NCBI GenBank assembly: GCA_902651635.1
Contig: CACRSC010000015.1
Span: forward strand, 218,985-282,984
Source: Mastigamoeba balamuthi
Lineage: Eukaryota; Evosea; Mastigamoebida; Mastigamoebidae
DNA: 64,000 nt
Reading direction: 5' to 3'
Notes under the pieces: generated by a model
What the model saw: only the letters and a program-made list of their open reading frames with translations
Told to the model about the DNA's origin: nothing
The model's database searches: none
Shown: positions 45,645-56,683 of the stretch, piece after piece
Layout of the letters: every line of letters starts with the position of its first letter
How positions within the stretch are numbered: the first letter of the stretch is position 1
Translations under genes and position numbers: made by a program

Positions 45645-47998
45645 CTAAAAGTCGTAAGGATGGGCCGCGACTCTCTGGAGGTTCGTTTCGTCCTCTGTCT
45701 GGAACGACACGCCGCGACGAGTGACAATCTTGGGCACCTCGCTCTCGACACCGAGGTACTTGCCCATCCACGCAGAGAGGTCGGTGTTCTCCATGTTGCC
45801 CTTGAGCCCGGGCGCATTGTAGCCGTACAGCATGACGTCCCCTCCCGAGTGCGACTGCGTCCCGTACGCCACGTACGTGCGCTTCGTGATGACGGTGCCC
45901 AGCGCCCCGGTGAGCGACATCGTGGTCGGGACAGTGCAGAGGTTGTTGGCGTCCTCGACGAGGCCCGTCTGAGCAGAGATGACGTACTTGGCGTCGTCGT
46001 CGGTCCAGTCAGTGACATTGAGGTACTTGTTCACGGTGGTGGTCACTTCCTCGACCGTGAGGTTGTGGTACATCTTCCCATTGACCCCGCACTCGCCGCC
46101 GGCAAGCGGGGCCTTAACGATCTTGATCAGCTCGTCAGAGATGGCTTGCAGAGATCTGAGTAATCAACGAGCGGTGGCATTAGAACGACACCAGAGACGG
46201 AACGAAGGCACACCTCGCCGGGTATGCGACCTTGATCTCCTCGGGGTGGTAGTAGTAGATGTGGGGCTCGTTCGGAACACGGAAGGACGTGGCTCCGAGT
46301 GCCATTCCTCCGGTCTCGTGGTCGCTGGTGACGACCACCGCAGTGTTGCCGTGGTTCTCGGCAAAGTCGAACGCCACCTTGGTCGCTGCAAGGAACTCGC
46401 GCACCTCCTCCACCAGGCAGTCGGGGTCCGTGTAGTGACCGCAGTAGTCGATCATCGACGCCTCGATCATAATGAAGAAGCCCTTGCCCGACGTCTCCGT
46501 CGCCTTGTCGAGGACAGCCAGGGCAGCCTTGACCTCGTCGACGAGGCTGGGGATCTGGCTGTAGTTCATGTTCTTCCGGTCGATGGCGAAGGGGAAGTGG
46601 TACCCGTTGAACGTCCCGAACAGCTTGGGCTCGGTGCCCGCGTTCTTGAGCTGGCCGACGGTGTTGACGTAGCGGTAGCCCTTGGCCTTGAACATCTCGA
46701 TGAGGGTCTTGTTGCCGTACTTCTCCCGCTGGTTCTGGAAGAACATGGAGCCGCCTCCGAGGGCCACGGTGAGGTCCGAGTTGTACAGCTGGTCGCCGAT
46801 GAGGTACTCGAGATCGCGGTCATCCGTGTGGGCATACCAGGCACCGGGGGTCGCGTGAGTGATGGACGACGTCACGGCGAGCCCTGTCGCCATGCCCTTG
46901 TCCCTCGCCGCCTCCATGAGCGTCCTGCAGGTCCTGTTCGACGGGTCCACACCCAGGTAGCTGCGCCCTGAAAGTTAGAGCCATTTCGAGGGCTGGGTCT
47001 GGGGACAGGCGTACTCGTTGTGTGTTTTAATACCGCACGAGTACGCCGTCGCCGAGGCAGCACTATCGGTGACTTGGGAACTCGCAGACTTAGTCCTGAC
47101 GGTGCCCACAAGGTACTTGTCCAGCCAATAGCTCCCCAGCATCTTCCTGGCCAGCGTGATGCCAGCCACCGAGTGCCCGTCGCTGATCACGAAGATGAGG
47201 TTGGCGGGCTTCTTGGACGCCGGCCTCGTGATGACGATGTGCAGTGCGCACTCGTCAGCGGGCTTGGCGCCCAGCGCAGCATACGCCAGGGCCGGCACGA
47301 CCGTCGCCGCGGCAGCGGCCACGTTTCCACGGGAAGCCAGCAGGACACCGGCGGCAGCGAGGACGACGTTGGTTGACGTGCTTCCCGCCACACTGGCGGC
47401 TTGGTGGTGTGAAGACTCCCCGTTACTCGGGAGCGCCGCTGAAGACTGACATCAAGCAAAGAGTTAGGATTTCAGATGACTGCGCTCACGGGACAACGCA
47501 CAGCCGAGTGGGACTTGGGAGAGGCGGAGCTGACCTCGGGCTGTTTTTCCTCTGACTGAACAACCTGCCCAGTTCATTTCATGGCGTGAGAGGAAAGGTG
47601 AACAGCCCGTTCGGGGGTTGTGGTCAACGCACCGACGACTCCTCCGCGGCGCGGGGAAGAAGGCTCTGCGGGATCGTGATTGTGATGACCCTCGTGTCGG
47701 TATCCTCCTTCACTGACACGCCTGAGTCGCCCTCAGCTCCTGTGGGAGGTTGATAGGGTGGAATTGTCAGAAGATGTCGTCGCTGGCCCTGGTCGGCCCG
47801 CGCACCGAACACCTGGACAGAGACCGTGTTGCCGTCGATGTACGTAACAAAGGGCTTGAACTCGTCGGCAATGCTGAAAGTGATGGCGCCGGCGCTGGGC
47901 ATCATCTCGCTCTCGAAGTTCGCTAGCCTAACGCAGTCCTTGGCTACGGCGCTGGCAGCCAGGGCCAGTGCGGCGGTACAAAACAGGCAGAGCCTCAT
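45645..47998 (-). CDS. Alkaline phosphatase, tandem copy A
   Basis: Exons 47998-47806, 47739-47633, 47415-47015, 46960-46214 and 46155-45645 give 652 residues. A signal peptide and an N-terminal beta-rich domain of about 100 residues (unassigned, shared by all three copies) precede the PhoA-type phosphatase. The nucleophile motif VTDSAASATA is present with metal sites ISDGHS, ASMIDYCGHYTDPD, TSDHETGG and TQSHSGGDV. It should hydrolyse phosphomonoesters outside the cell or in the secretory route. Unlike animal enzymes it has no hydrophobic C-terminal anchor signal. It lies head to tail with copies B and C, with introns of the same phase at the same places. The acceptor of intron 2 was chosen by alignment with copy B. 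Confidence 0.92.
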
Positions 47999-48458
47999 GG
48001 GATGCGTGGGTGGCGTGGCGGTATTCCTGGCCGCTTGGGTTGGGGGTGAGGGTCGAAGACCAAAGACTGATGACAGGAAGGAGGAGGGAAGGGGCGTTTT
48101 CTTCAGGGGCTTCTGACGTGGAGTTAAAATGACGGTGTGTGGGGACCCCCACCAGGAGCGGTGATTATGGGCCAGATTGGGACTCTCCCCACCCCAAGTT
48201 TCTTTTTCTGCTGGGGATGTCGCAGTGGGCTGATCAGGAGACCAGCGGGTACTCTCTGTGAGTATGACATAACGCACTATGTGCGAGGGCGCCATCGCCG
48301 GAGAAAGCCGCTCCTCCGACGCAGGGCGCAGCGCGACCACCGCTGGCCACCAGCGTCCAGGAATATCCATGTGGGGGCCTCGTTCAATGGGCAATCCAAT
48401 TTCAGTCAACACATTTGTAGGCATAATCTGCCATCGATAAAGTTCGGTTGGTTTGCGT
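47999..48458. other. Spacer between phosphatase copies A and B
   Basis: This stretch of 460 bases has no gene recognised. The part next to copy A carries CGTCATTTTAACTCCACGTCAG on the plus strand (about 48108-48133, read in reverse), a weak relative of the GATGACGT element before copies B and C. Confidence 0.4.
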
Positions 48459-50716
48459 TCAGTGATCGTGAGGGTGCGCGGGGACTCTCTCGAGGATTGC
48501 CCCTGCCTCGGCCTCGGCCTGGCCCGCGACATCGCGGCGAGCTAGGATCTTGGGCACCTCGCTCTCGACACCGAGGTACTCTGCCATCCACTTGGACAGC
48601 TGAGTATTGTCCATGTTGCCCTTGAGCCCGGGCGCGTTGTAGCCATACAACATCACGTCCCCTCCCGAGTGCGACTGCGTCCCGTACGCCACAAACGTGC
48701 GCCTCGTAAGGACGGTGCCCAGCGCTCCAGTGAAAGACATCGTGCTCGGGACAGTGCAGAGGTTGTTGGTCCTCTCGATGAGGTCAGTCTGCGTGTAGAT
48801 GACGTACTTGGCGTCGTCGTCGGTCCAGTTCTTGACGTCGAGGTACTTGTTCATCGTCGTAGCCACGTCAGCTACAGTGAGATTGTGCACCATCTTTCCG
48901 TCGACACCGCACTTGCCGCCGGCCAGCGGGGCCTTGATGATCTTGATAAGCTCCTCGGAGATGGTGAGGAGTGACCTGATGAAGCGTGCCAACGTGAGAG
49001 AGGTCAATGGGAGTCCATGCGCGCTTTTGCATACCTGGCGGGCTGGGCGACCTTGATCTCCTCGGGACGGTAGAAGTAAAGCTGCGGCTCGTTCTGAACA
49101 CGCACTGCTGCAGCGCCAAGTGCAATGCCTCCGCACTCGTGGTCGCTGGTGACTACCACCGCCGTGTTGCCGTGGTTCTCGGCAAAGTCGAACGCCACCT
49201 TGGTCGCCGCAAGGAACTCGCGCACCTCCTCCACCAGGCAATCGGGGTCCGTGTAGTGGCTGCAGTAATCGATCATCGACGCCTCGATCATCATGAAGAA
49301 GCCCTTGCCCGACGTCTCCGTCGCCTTGTTGAGGACGGCCAGGGCAGCCTTGACCTCGTCGACGAGGCTGGGGATCTGGCTGTAGTTCATGTTCTTCCGG
49401 TCGATGGCGAAGGGGAAGTGGTAAGGGCTGAACGTCCCGAACAGCTTGGGCTCGGTGCCCGCGTTCTTGAGCTGGTCGACAGTGTTGACGTAGCGGTAGC
49501 CCTTGGCCTTGAACATCTCGAGGAGCGTCTTGTTGCCGTACTTCTCCCGCTGGTTCTGGAAGAACATGGAGCCACCGCCGAGGGCCACGGTGAGGTCCGA
49601 GTTGTACAGCTGGTCGCCGATCCAGTATTCAAGGTTACGATCCCACGTGTGGGCGTAGAAGGCGCCGGGGGTCGCGTGTGTGATAGAGGACGTCACAGTG
49701 AGCCCTGTCGCCATGCCCTTGTCCCTCGCCGCCTCGAGGATAGTCCGGCAGGTCCGATTCTGCGGATCCACGCCGAGCCAGCTGGATGGCAATGGGTGAG
49801 AACGCTACGTGCAACGCAGGGAGCTCACTCGTTGATCGTTTTGATGCCGCACGAGTAGGCAGTCGCTGACGCGGAGCTGTCGGTCACCTCTGAGCTCGCC
49901 GACTTAGTCCGGACCGACCCCACCGCGTAGTCGTCGAGCCAGTAGCTCCCCAGCATCCTCCTTGCCAGCGTGATGCCAGCCACCGAGTGCCCGTCGCTGA
50001 TGACGAAGATGAGGTTGGCGGGCTTCTTGGACGCCGGCCTCGTGATGACGATGTGCAGCGCGCACTCGTCCGGGGACTTGGCGCCCAGCGCAGCGTACGC
50101 CAGGGCCGGCACGGCAGTCGCTGCGGCAACAGCTGCATTGCCGCGGGAGGCCAGCAGCGCGCCCGCAGCAGCGAGGACGACACTGGTGGAGGTCCTCCCC
50201 GCCGTGCTTGCTGCGACATGGCGAGACGAGTCCTGGGGGACCAAGCGGTCGATCAAAAAGTCAGTGAAGATCAACGAAAATGAAACGCAGCCGCAGAAGC
50301 TCTCTGTAACTCACCGTGTTTGCAGAGCGCGGAATCAGGGACTGGGGAATGTCGATAGTGATGACCCTCGCCTTGATGTCCTCCGTCACGAACTTGCCCG
50401 CTGCCCCCTCGGGGCCTGCGAGACAGGACAACGGGTGAGCTCTGTCGCATGCCCCAACAATAACTGAAAACTTGCTCGCTTGGACTGTTTCTGTGAAGTG
50501 TGGCGAGTTGGGCGCACCGAACACCTGGACAGAGACCGTGTTACCGTCGAGGTACGTCACATAGGGCTTGGCGTCGTCGGGGATGCTGAAGGTAATGGCG
50601 CCGGCGCTGGGCCTCATGGCGCTGTCGAAGCTCTGGAGCAGCACGCAGTCCTTGGCTGCGGCACAGACCGCCAGAGCCAGGGCGACGGCCGCACAGCAAT
50701 GGATGGCGGTCCGCAT
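48459..50716 (-). CDS. Alkaline phosphatase, tandem copy B
   Basis: Exons 50716-50518, 50415-50315, 50232-49829, 49781-49035 and 48975-48459 give 655 residues. Domain order is the same as in copy A: signal peptide (CAAVALALAVCAAA), N-terminal beta domain, then the phosphatase with VTDSSASATA around the Ser nucleophile, HYTDPD, and TSDHECGG (Cys where copies A and C have Thr). Exon 4 is exactly 747 bases in all three copies and nearly identical in sequence, while the introns differ freely. C-terminal residues (AEAEAGAILERVPAHPHDH) are slightly longer than in the sisters. Likely secreted; the substrate is unknown. Confidence 0.93.
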
Positions 50717-50796
50717 GGGTTGGGCGACGAGTCCCTGTGTGGCAGAGCAGATGTTGTCTGAAAAAAGACTGCGAATGACACAAAAAGGGCCTGCTT

Positions 50797-50822
50797 GTCG
50801 TACGTCAAACGTCATCAGGAAG
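50797..50822 (-). promoter_or_regulatory. GATGACGT element upstream of phosphatase copy B
   Basis: On the minus strand TCCTGATGACGTTTGACGTA lies about 85-105 bases before the copy B start. The same core, TCCTGATGACGTGTGAC, occurs at about the same distance before copy C. It resembles bZIP (ATF/CREB-type) sites. Confidence 0.5.
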
Positions 50823-51211
50823 ATAAAACCAATCCAAAAGAGATTTTGTGAGAAATAGCCTAGAAGCACCCGTCAGTAGCCCGGAAAAAGCATGTTCATG
50901 CCTGTCTGCCAGACCCTTTGAGCGCAAGTGCCAGTGAAGAGTGTGGATATCCATTTGTGCCCCTGCCCAGAGAGATGTCGTATCCCTGAGTATGTCCTAC
51001 CGCATTAGACAATTGGTTACTATCGCGTGTGATTTACGATAAAAAGCACGGAAAGCTTTTGGATTTATAAGAAATGTAGAAATGACTGAAACTGAATACA
51101 GACTGCAGAATGGAAACTTTTTGTCCCGGGCTTGGTGGAAAGTATAGCAAACTACAACATGTGACATCAAACACAAGGTTAAAGAAATGGAACACTGCAA
51201 AGGTTAAAAAT
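50823..51211. other. AT-rich spacer, no gene seen
   Basis: Upstream sequence of copy B and the downstream flank of the tRNA gene. Short frames have no recognisable domain. Confidence 0.4.
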
Positions 51212-51282
51212 TGCACTGGCCGGGACTCGAACCCGGATCGCCCGCGTGGCAGGCGAGCATTCTACCCTTAGACCACCAGTGC
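51212..51282 (-). tRNA. tRNA-Gly(GCC)
   Basis: On the minus strand the acceptor stem GCACTGG pairs with CCAGTGC and is followed by discriminator A. The anticodon loop reads CTGCCAC, giving anticodon GCC. The T arm has the B-box GGTTCGAGTCC. There is no intron. A run of five T directly after the gene serves as the RNA polymerase III terminator. It sits alone between phosphatase copies B and C. Confidence 0.97.
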
Positions 51283-51624
51283 TTTACAATTGATAACTGT
51301 ATTGGGAACAAGCAAGAACAAATGAGGCTGATACTCCGATCGTTCTCTTCCCTTTTCCCTTTCAGTGTGCAATGCAATCGGTGAGCACTCACTGAGCAAA
51401 GAAGTCGGTCATTTGAAATGGTCATCTTTCTCTCTAATTGAGTGTATTGAGCCATCAGAAATCCAAAGTTGACTGTATACTCTGTCCAAGGTTGTATCAC
51501 GAAAATAATCATTTTCTCAATGCGAGTTCTCTGGAAACCTCTTTCAGCCACTACTGTATGGAAATACACATAAGCGAGTCACCAAGAGGACCAGATCAAA
51601 GAATGCTGTATTCTGTTGTCCATT
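51283..51624. other. Spacer between tRNA and phosphatase copy C, no gene seen
   Basis: AT-richer sequence. Short frames without domains; presumably the 5' flank of the tRNA gene and the 3' flank of copy C. Confidence 0.4.
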
Positions 51625-53826
51625 CTAATGATCGTAAGGATGAGCCGGAGACCTCTCGAGGATAGCTCCGTCCTCTGCATTATCCGAGACGTCGCGGCGA
51701 GAGAGGATCTTGGGCACCTCGCTCTCGACACCGAGGTACTCTGCCATCCACTTGGAGAGGTCCGTGTTCTCCATGTTGCCCTTGAGCCCGGGCGCATTGT
51801 AGCCGTACAGCATGACGTCCCCTCCCGAGTGCGACTGCGTCCCGTACGCCACGTACGTGCGCTTCGTGATGACAGTGCCCAGCGCTCCGGTGAGGGACAT
51901 CGTGCTCGGGACCGTACAGGGGTTGTTGGTCTCCTCGACGAGGCCAGTCTGCGCATAGATGACGTACTTGGCGTCGTCGTCGGTCCAGTTCTTGACGTTG
52001 AGGTACTTGTTCACAGTGGTGGTCACTTCCTCGACCGTGAGGTTGTGGAGCATCTTCCCATTGACCCCGCACTTTCCTCCGGCAAGCGGGGCCTTTATGA
52101 GACCCACCAGTTCGTTGGAAATAGCCTCGAGAGACCTACATGAAGCAACAGCATTAGACTAGTTCATGAGATGGCAATGAGCTTACCGGGCAGGCTGGGC
52201 GACCTTGATCTCCTCGGGACGGTAGTAGTAGATGTGCGGCTCATTCTGTACACGGAAGGCAGTTGCTCCGAGAGCAATCCCGCCGGTCTCGTGGTCGCTG
52301 GTGACGACCACCGCCGTGTTGCCGTGGTTCTCGGCAAAGTCGAACGCCACCTTGGTCGCTGCAAGGAACTCGCGCACCTCCTCCACCAGGCAGTCGGGGT
52401 CCGTGAAGTGGCTGCAGTAGTCGATCATCGACGCCTCAATCATCATGAAGAAGCCCTTGCCCGACGTCTCCGTCGCCTTGTTGAGGACGGCCAGGGCAGC
52501 CTTGACCTCGTCGACGAGGCTGGGGATCTGGCTGTAGTTCATGTTCTTCCTGTCGATGGCGAAGGGGAAGTGGTACCCGTTGAACGTCCCGAACAGCTTG
52601 GGCTCGGTGCCCGCGTTCTTGAGCTGGCCGACGGTGTTGACGTAGCGGTAGCCCTTGGCCTTGAACATCTCGATGAGGGTCTTGTTGCCGTACTTCTCCC
52701 GCTGGTTCTGGAAGAACATGGAGCCGCCGCCGAGGGCCACGGTGAGGTCCGAGTTGTACAGCTGGTCGCCGATGAGGTACTCGAGGTTACGGTCATGTGT
52801 ATGGGCGTAGAAGGCGCCGGGGGTCGCGTGTGTGATAGAGGACGTCACAGTGAGCCCCGTCGCCATGCCCTTGTCCCTCGCCGCCTCCATGAGCGTCCTG
52901 CACGACTTGTTCTTCGGGTCGACGCCCAGCCAGCTGCGCCATAATATTCAGTCTCTCGTCGGTGGTTGTGGAGAGAGGGCGCACTCGTTGTTCGTCTTAA
53001 TGCCGCACGCGTAGGCCGTCGCCGACGCGGAGCTGTCGGTCACCTCGGAGCTCGCGGACTTGGTCCTGACGGTGCCCACGAGGTACTTGTCCAGCCAGTA
53101 GCTCCCCAGCATCTTCCTGGCCAGCGTGATGCCAGCCACCGAGTGCCCGTCGCTGATCACGAAGATGAGGTTGGCGGGCTTCTTGGACGCCGGCCTCGTG
53201 ATGACGATGTGCAGCGCGCACTCGTCGGCGGGCTTGGCGCCCAGCGCAGCGTACGCCAGGGCCGGCACGACCGTCGCCGCGGCAGCGGCCACGTTTCCAC
53301 GGGAAGCCAGCAGGACACCGGCGGCAGCGAGGGCGACGTTGGTGGAGGTCGTCCCCGCCGTGCTTGCGGCAACTTGGCGGGAAGAGCCCACGCTGGGAGA
53401 GGACTGTGGAGGAGTATCGGTGAAATTCAACGAAAAAAAAGGACACGCCCGTTGTGCTGAACGTACAATGTCCTCTGCAGCGCGGGGAATCAGAGAGTGA
53501 GGAATGTTGATGGTGATGACCCTGGTCTTGTGGTCCTCCTTCACGTACTCGCCCGACACGCCCTGGGGGCCTGCGACATTGGCTCGTGCTGAGGGGCAGT
53601 GCGCCAAACAGGGTTTGGTGTGTTGAGGCGCACCGAACACCTGGACAGAGACCGTGTTGCCGTCGAGGTACGTGACAAAGGGCTTGACGTCGTCGGGGAT
53701 GCTCCAGGTGATGGCGCCGGCGCTGGGCTTCATGACGCTCTCGAAGTGCTGGAGCAGCACGCAGTCCGTGGCCGCGGCACAGACGGCCAGGGCGACGACG
53801 GCGCAGCACAGTGCGGTGGTCCTCAT
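51625..53826 (-). CDS. Alkaline phosphatase, tandem copy C
   Basis: Exons 53826-53634, 53570-53467, 53403-52985, 52933-52187 and 52135-51625 give 657 residues. Signal peptide (ALCCAVVALAVCAAA), the shared N-terminal beta domain, then the phosphatase with VTDSSASATA, ASMIDYCSHFTDPD, TSDHETGG and TQSHSGGDV, so the Ser nucleophile and metal ligands are intact. The last intron ends in TAG instead of the CAG used nearly everywhere else. Copy C shares with copy B the GATGACGT promoter element and lies closest to it in the N-terminal region. Three paralogs in a row suggest dosage or substrate specialisation. Confidence 0.93.
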
Positions 53827-53918
53827 GGAGGAGGTGTGTCTGGCTGGCTTGCTTGTGCACAGAGCGTTCAAAAGAAAAAAAGTGACGGGGGGACGGCAGC
53901 AGCGCGGAGACCTTCAGT

Positions 53919-53942
53919 GCAGGTCACACGTCATCAGGAGAA
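53919..53942 (-). promoter_or_regulatory. GATGACGT element upstream of phosphatase copy C
   Basis: TCCTGATGACGTGTGACCTG on the minus strand, about 95-115 bases before the start of copy C. It matches the element before copy B over its core and position. Confidence 0.5.
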
Positions 53943-54199
53943 AAAGTAAAGCCAGCAAAGAGAAATTCGTGAGAAATCTCTAGGAACGTCGCGTCGGCCC
54001 TGTGAACCTTTCCCCCGCTCGGCACCTCTTTCGATTGTGACGCGTTTCACGGATTTTCGTACGTGTCTTTCGCCGAGGAGTGTGTTCGCCATGTTCAACC
54101 GCAGCCAGCGCGTGACGTTGCGCTGTATTCTCCCCTCGTTCGGAAGAAAGGAATCCAGCAGGGAAGACAGGAATATCTCCGTGTTGATTTGCTCCACGC

Positions 54200-55519
54200 T
54201 TAGATCCTCTTCCTGGCGATCCAGAAACGGCAGTCAAAGACCATCGGCATGTAGGCCCCGGGCGGCGAGCAGTAGTGGCGCAGCGGCTTGGTCTCGCGCT
54301 CGACAAACTCGAACCCCATGCGCTCCATCGCGGTCTCGATCTCCTCCATCGTCAGGCGTATCGACTCCCTCGGCCCGTGCACCCAGTGCAGGGGCCCTGC
54401 GCGTGTGAGATAAATCAGTTGAAATCTCGAGATATCTCCCGCGCGCGCGGAATCTGGGTGCCCCCGCCGTACCGTGGTTGACCCAGAAGCCGCCCGGCTT
54501 GATGGCGTCGCGGGCGGCCTCGATGTAGTCGAGGATGTTGAAGGCCGTGTCGATGAAGAAGCAGGTGACGAGCGCGTCGTAGTGGCCCTGCCTGTGCTGC
54601 CTGCAGAGCGACACAAAGTCCGTGTCGGTCAGCGCGACCGCGTGGTCCGACGGCTGCACGTCGGGCACGCGGCACGTGCGCAGCGACATGGCGGCCGACG
54701 AGGGCACGTTGGCCGAGACGTGGACGAAGGGCCACAGCTCGTGCTGCTCCCTGGCGGCCCCCGTGAGCACGTAGTGCGCCGCGAGCATCATCGAGTGCGA
54801 GCACTCGCACGCCTCGACGTCGTGGCCCGCCCGCGCGAGCTCCCACGGCAGCCGGCACAGCCCCGCGCCCGGCACCAGCACGCGGGCGCGGGCCACGCGC
54901 TCGCCCGCCGGGGCCAGCGCGAGGGCGCGCGAGAGGCCGTCGACGAGCGGGGCGAAGCACTCGGAGCGCTCGCAGGCACCGTCGGTGCCCCACTCGCGGT
55001 AGAGCTGCATCATGAGGTTCTCGATCAGCTGCTGGTGCTCGTAGTACACGCGCCTCCCGCGCCGCTGCGGGCACCCGCACCCCTCCGCCTCCGAGCACCC
55101 GTACTCCCTGCGCGCGCGCGCGTCAGTGCCCGCACCGCGGACGTCTGGGCGCGGCTGCCAGGCACCTCTTGCCCGTGGCGGGCCTCGGAGGGGCAGCGTC
55201 GTTGTAGGCCTTGAGGATGGCGGAGACGATGGCGCTGTTGGCGGCGATGCCCTGCCGCAGAGACTGCATGCGCGACGGGAAGGCGGGGACCAGGGCCTGG
55301 CGAGGGGAGCGGGGTGAGCACTGCTGCTGCCTGCTGCAAACAGAGAAAGAGGGGGGGGTCACTGATGACCTGTTGGGCGGCGCTCAGCGTGGCAAAGTCG
55401 TGCAGGGCGGCGTCGATGGTGTCCTCGCTGTTCTCGGCGTACTGCTCGTAGGCGTCGAGGATTGTGGAGCAGCACCTCGCCATGGGCAGGCGGGCCGAGG
55501 ACGCGTTGGTAGCCGCCAT
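54200..55519 (-). CDS. CARNMT1: Carnosine N-methyltransferase-like protein (N2227 family)
   Basis: Exons 55519-55367, 55296-55166, 55107-54473 and 54396-54200 give 371 residues. Family features are YYEHQQLIENLMMQLYREWG, the S-adenosylmethionine loop VLVPGAGLCRLPWELA, a DALVTCFFIDTAFNILDYI block and WVNHGPLHW rebuilt across intron 3. The C-terminus (FDCRFWIARKRI) matches the end of animal CARNMT1. In animals the enzyme makes anserine from carnosine; protists rarely have carnosine, so the real substrate may be another His-containing peptide or a protein histidine. Upstream at about 55570-55584 a TGACGTGGTCAG site (minus strand) resembles the phosphatase promoter element. Confidence 0.92.
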
Positions 55520-55872
55520 TGTTTTCGTGCTGTGTCAGGTCGAGCTCAAAATCTCCGATTTGATTTGCTGACCACGTCATCTGAATTCGTGATGTTACCG
55601 CGGGGGTGCCAGCTCCACTAAATTGTGAATGCAAGCCCGAGACTGTGGCGCATTCTCTGCTGAGCGAACACCTCCCACGGTTCTGAGACAATCGCATTGA
55701 TTTGATCTGCCTTGTTTATTTGGGCGATGGGCATTCGGCGTGTGGCCAATTGCAACTGATTACAGGACGGCGAGTCTCTCGGATGCGATTATCACATCAC
55801 GGCTCCTAGCTAAGGGGGAGAGGTGTTTGGTGCCGTGCGGGCTACTGCACCAATTCGCCGCAGCAGGGCGTT
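55520..55872. promoter_or_regulatory. Promoter of the methyltransferase gene and 3' flank of its neighbour
   Basis: On the minus strand it holds CAGATGACGTGG and the A/T boxes CAAATCAAATCGGAGATTTTG within 70 bases of the start at 55519. No gene was recognised in the rest. Confidence 0.4.
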
Positions 55873-56468
55873 CTATTTCTGGTGCTGGCCCGGCGCAGGC
55901 GGCTCCTCCTTGAGCTCCTTCAGGTCCTCCTTCAGCTCTTTCAGGTCCTTCAGTTGTTCCCTCGACCTGCGTGCGCGGGCCCTCGCGGCCGCCTTGCCCT
56001 CTCTGCCGCTGCCGCTGTCCTCGCGCGTCGCCCCCTCGTGCGGGCCCAGCGGGTACTCTGCCCGCGGCGCCTCGTCCTCCACGGCGGCCGCTGGCGGCGG
56101 CTGCGCAGGGGCCCACTGCGCCGGGGCGCACGCGACATCCCGCTCCCTCAGCCTCTCGATCTCCTCCGTGAGCTCCGCGACCTTGTCCTCGAGCTCCGCG
56201 ACCCTGGCCTCCGCCTGCCCTCGTGCCTGCACCCGGCAGGTGAGACCAGCGTGGGGGAGGCAGCGCGCACCCTGTTGGAGTCGGCGAGGGCGAGCTGCAG
56301 GGCGCTGATCTGCGAGTGCAGGGCCACGCAGGCCTCTGCAGACTGCTGGGCCTCGCCGCGGGCGCGGAGGTAGCGGACCACAGACCAGCACCCGAACGCC
56401 AGCGGCGGGAGCGTCGCGGTGGCGGCGACGATCCACCCGGGAAACCTCGGCCTCCCCGGCGACGACAT
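55873..56468 (-). CDS. Single-span membrane protein with coiled coil
   Basis: Exons 56468-56271 and 56226-55873, joined over a 44-base intron, give 183 residues. A short Pro/Arg N-terminus precedes one membrane span (WIVAATATLPPLAFGCWSVV), then a coiled coil (ALHSQISALQLALADSN, ARVAELEDKVAELTEEIERL), a Pro/Ala stretch and a highly charged tail (LKDLKELKEDLKELKEE). No family was recognised. It is divergently transcribed from the CH/DIL gene, with 215 bases between the starts. It could be a tether or adaptor on a membrane; this is only inference. Confidence 0.75.
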
Positions 56469-56683
56469 TCTCGCTGTGTGCTGCGTGTGCGGGTTTTCGG
56501 GAGAAGAGCCGACGACGTCGGAGCAACAAATGCCTGGCAGTGTGGCTTATTTTTCCGTTGAAGATTTTCATTACGGGATATTTCCCTCAACAGAATCAAG
56601 CAGGCTCCGATATTTGTTCCCCTTGTGTTGCCGTGGCCGTGCGTGTGGCGGTGCCCAGAGCGAGCAGTTTCAACTCAGAGGAA

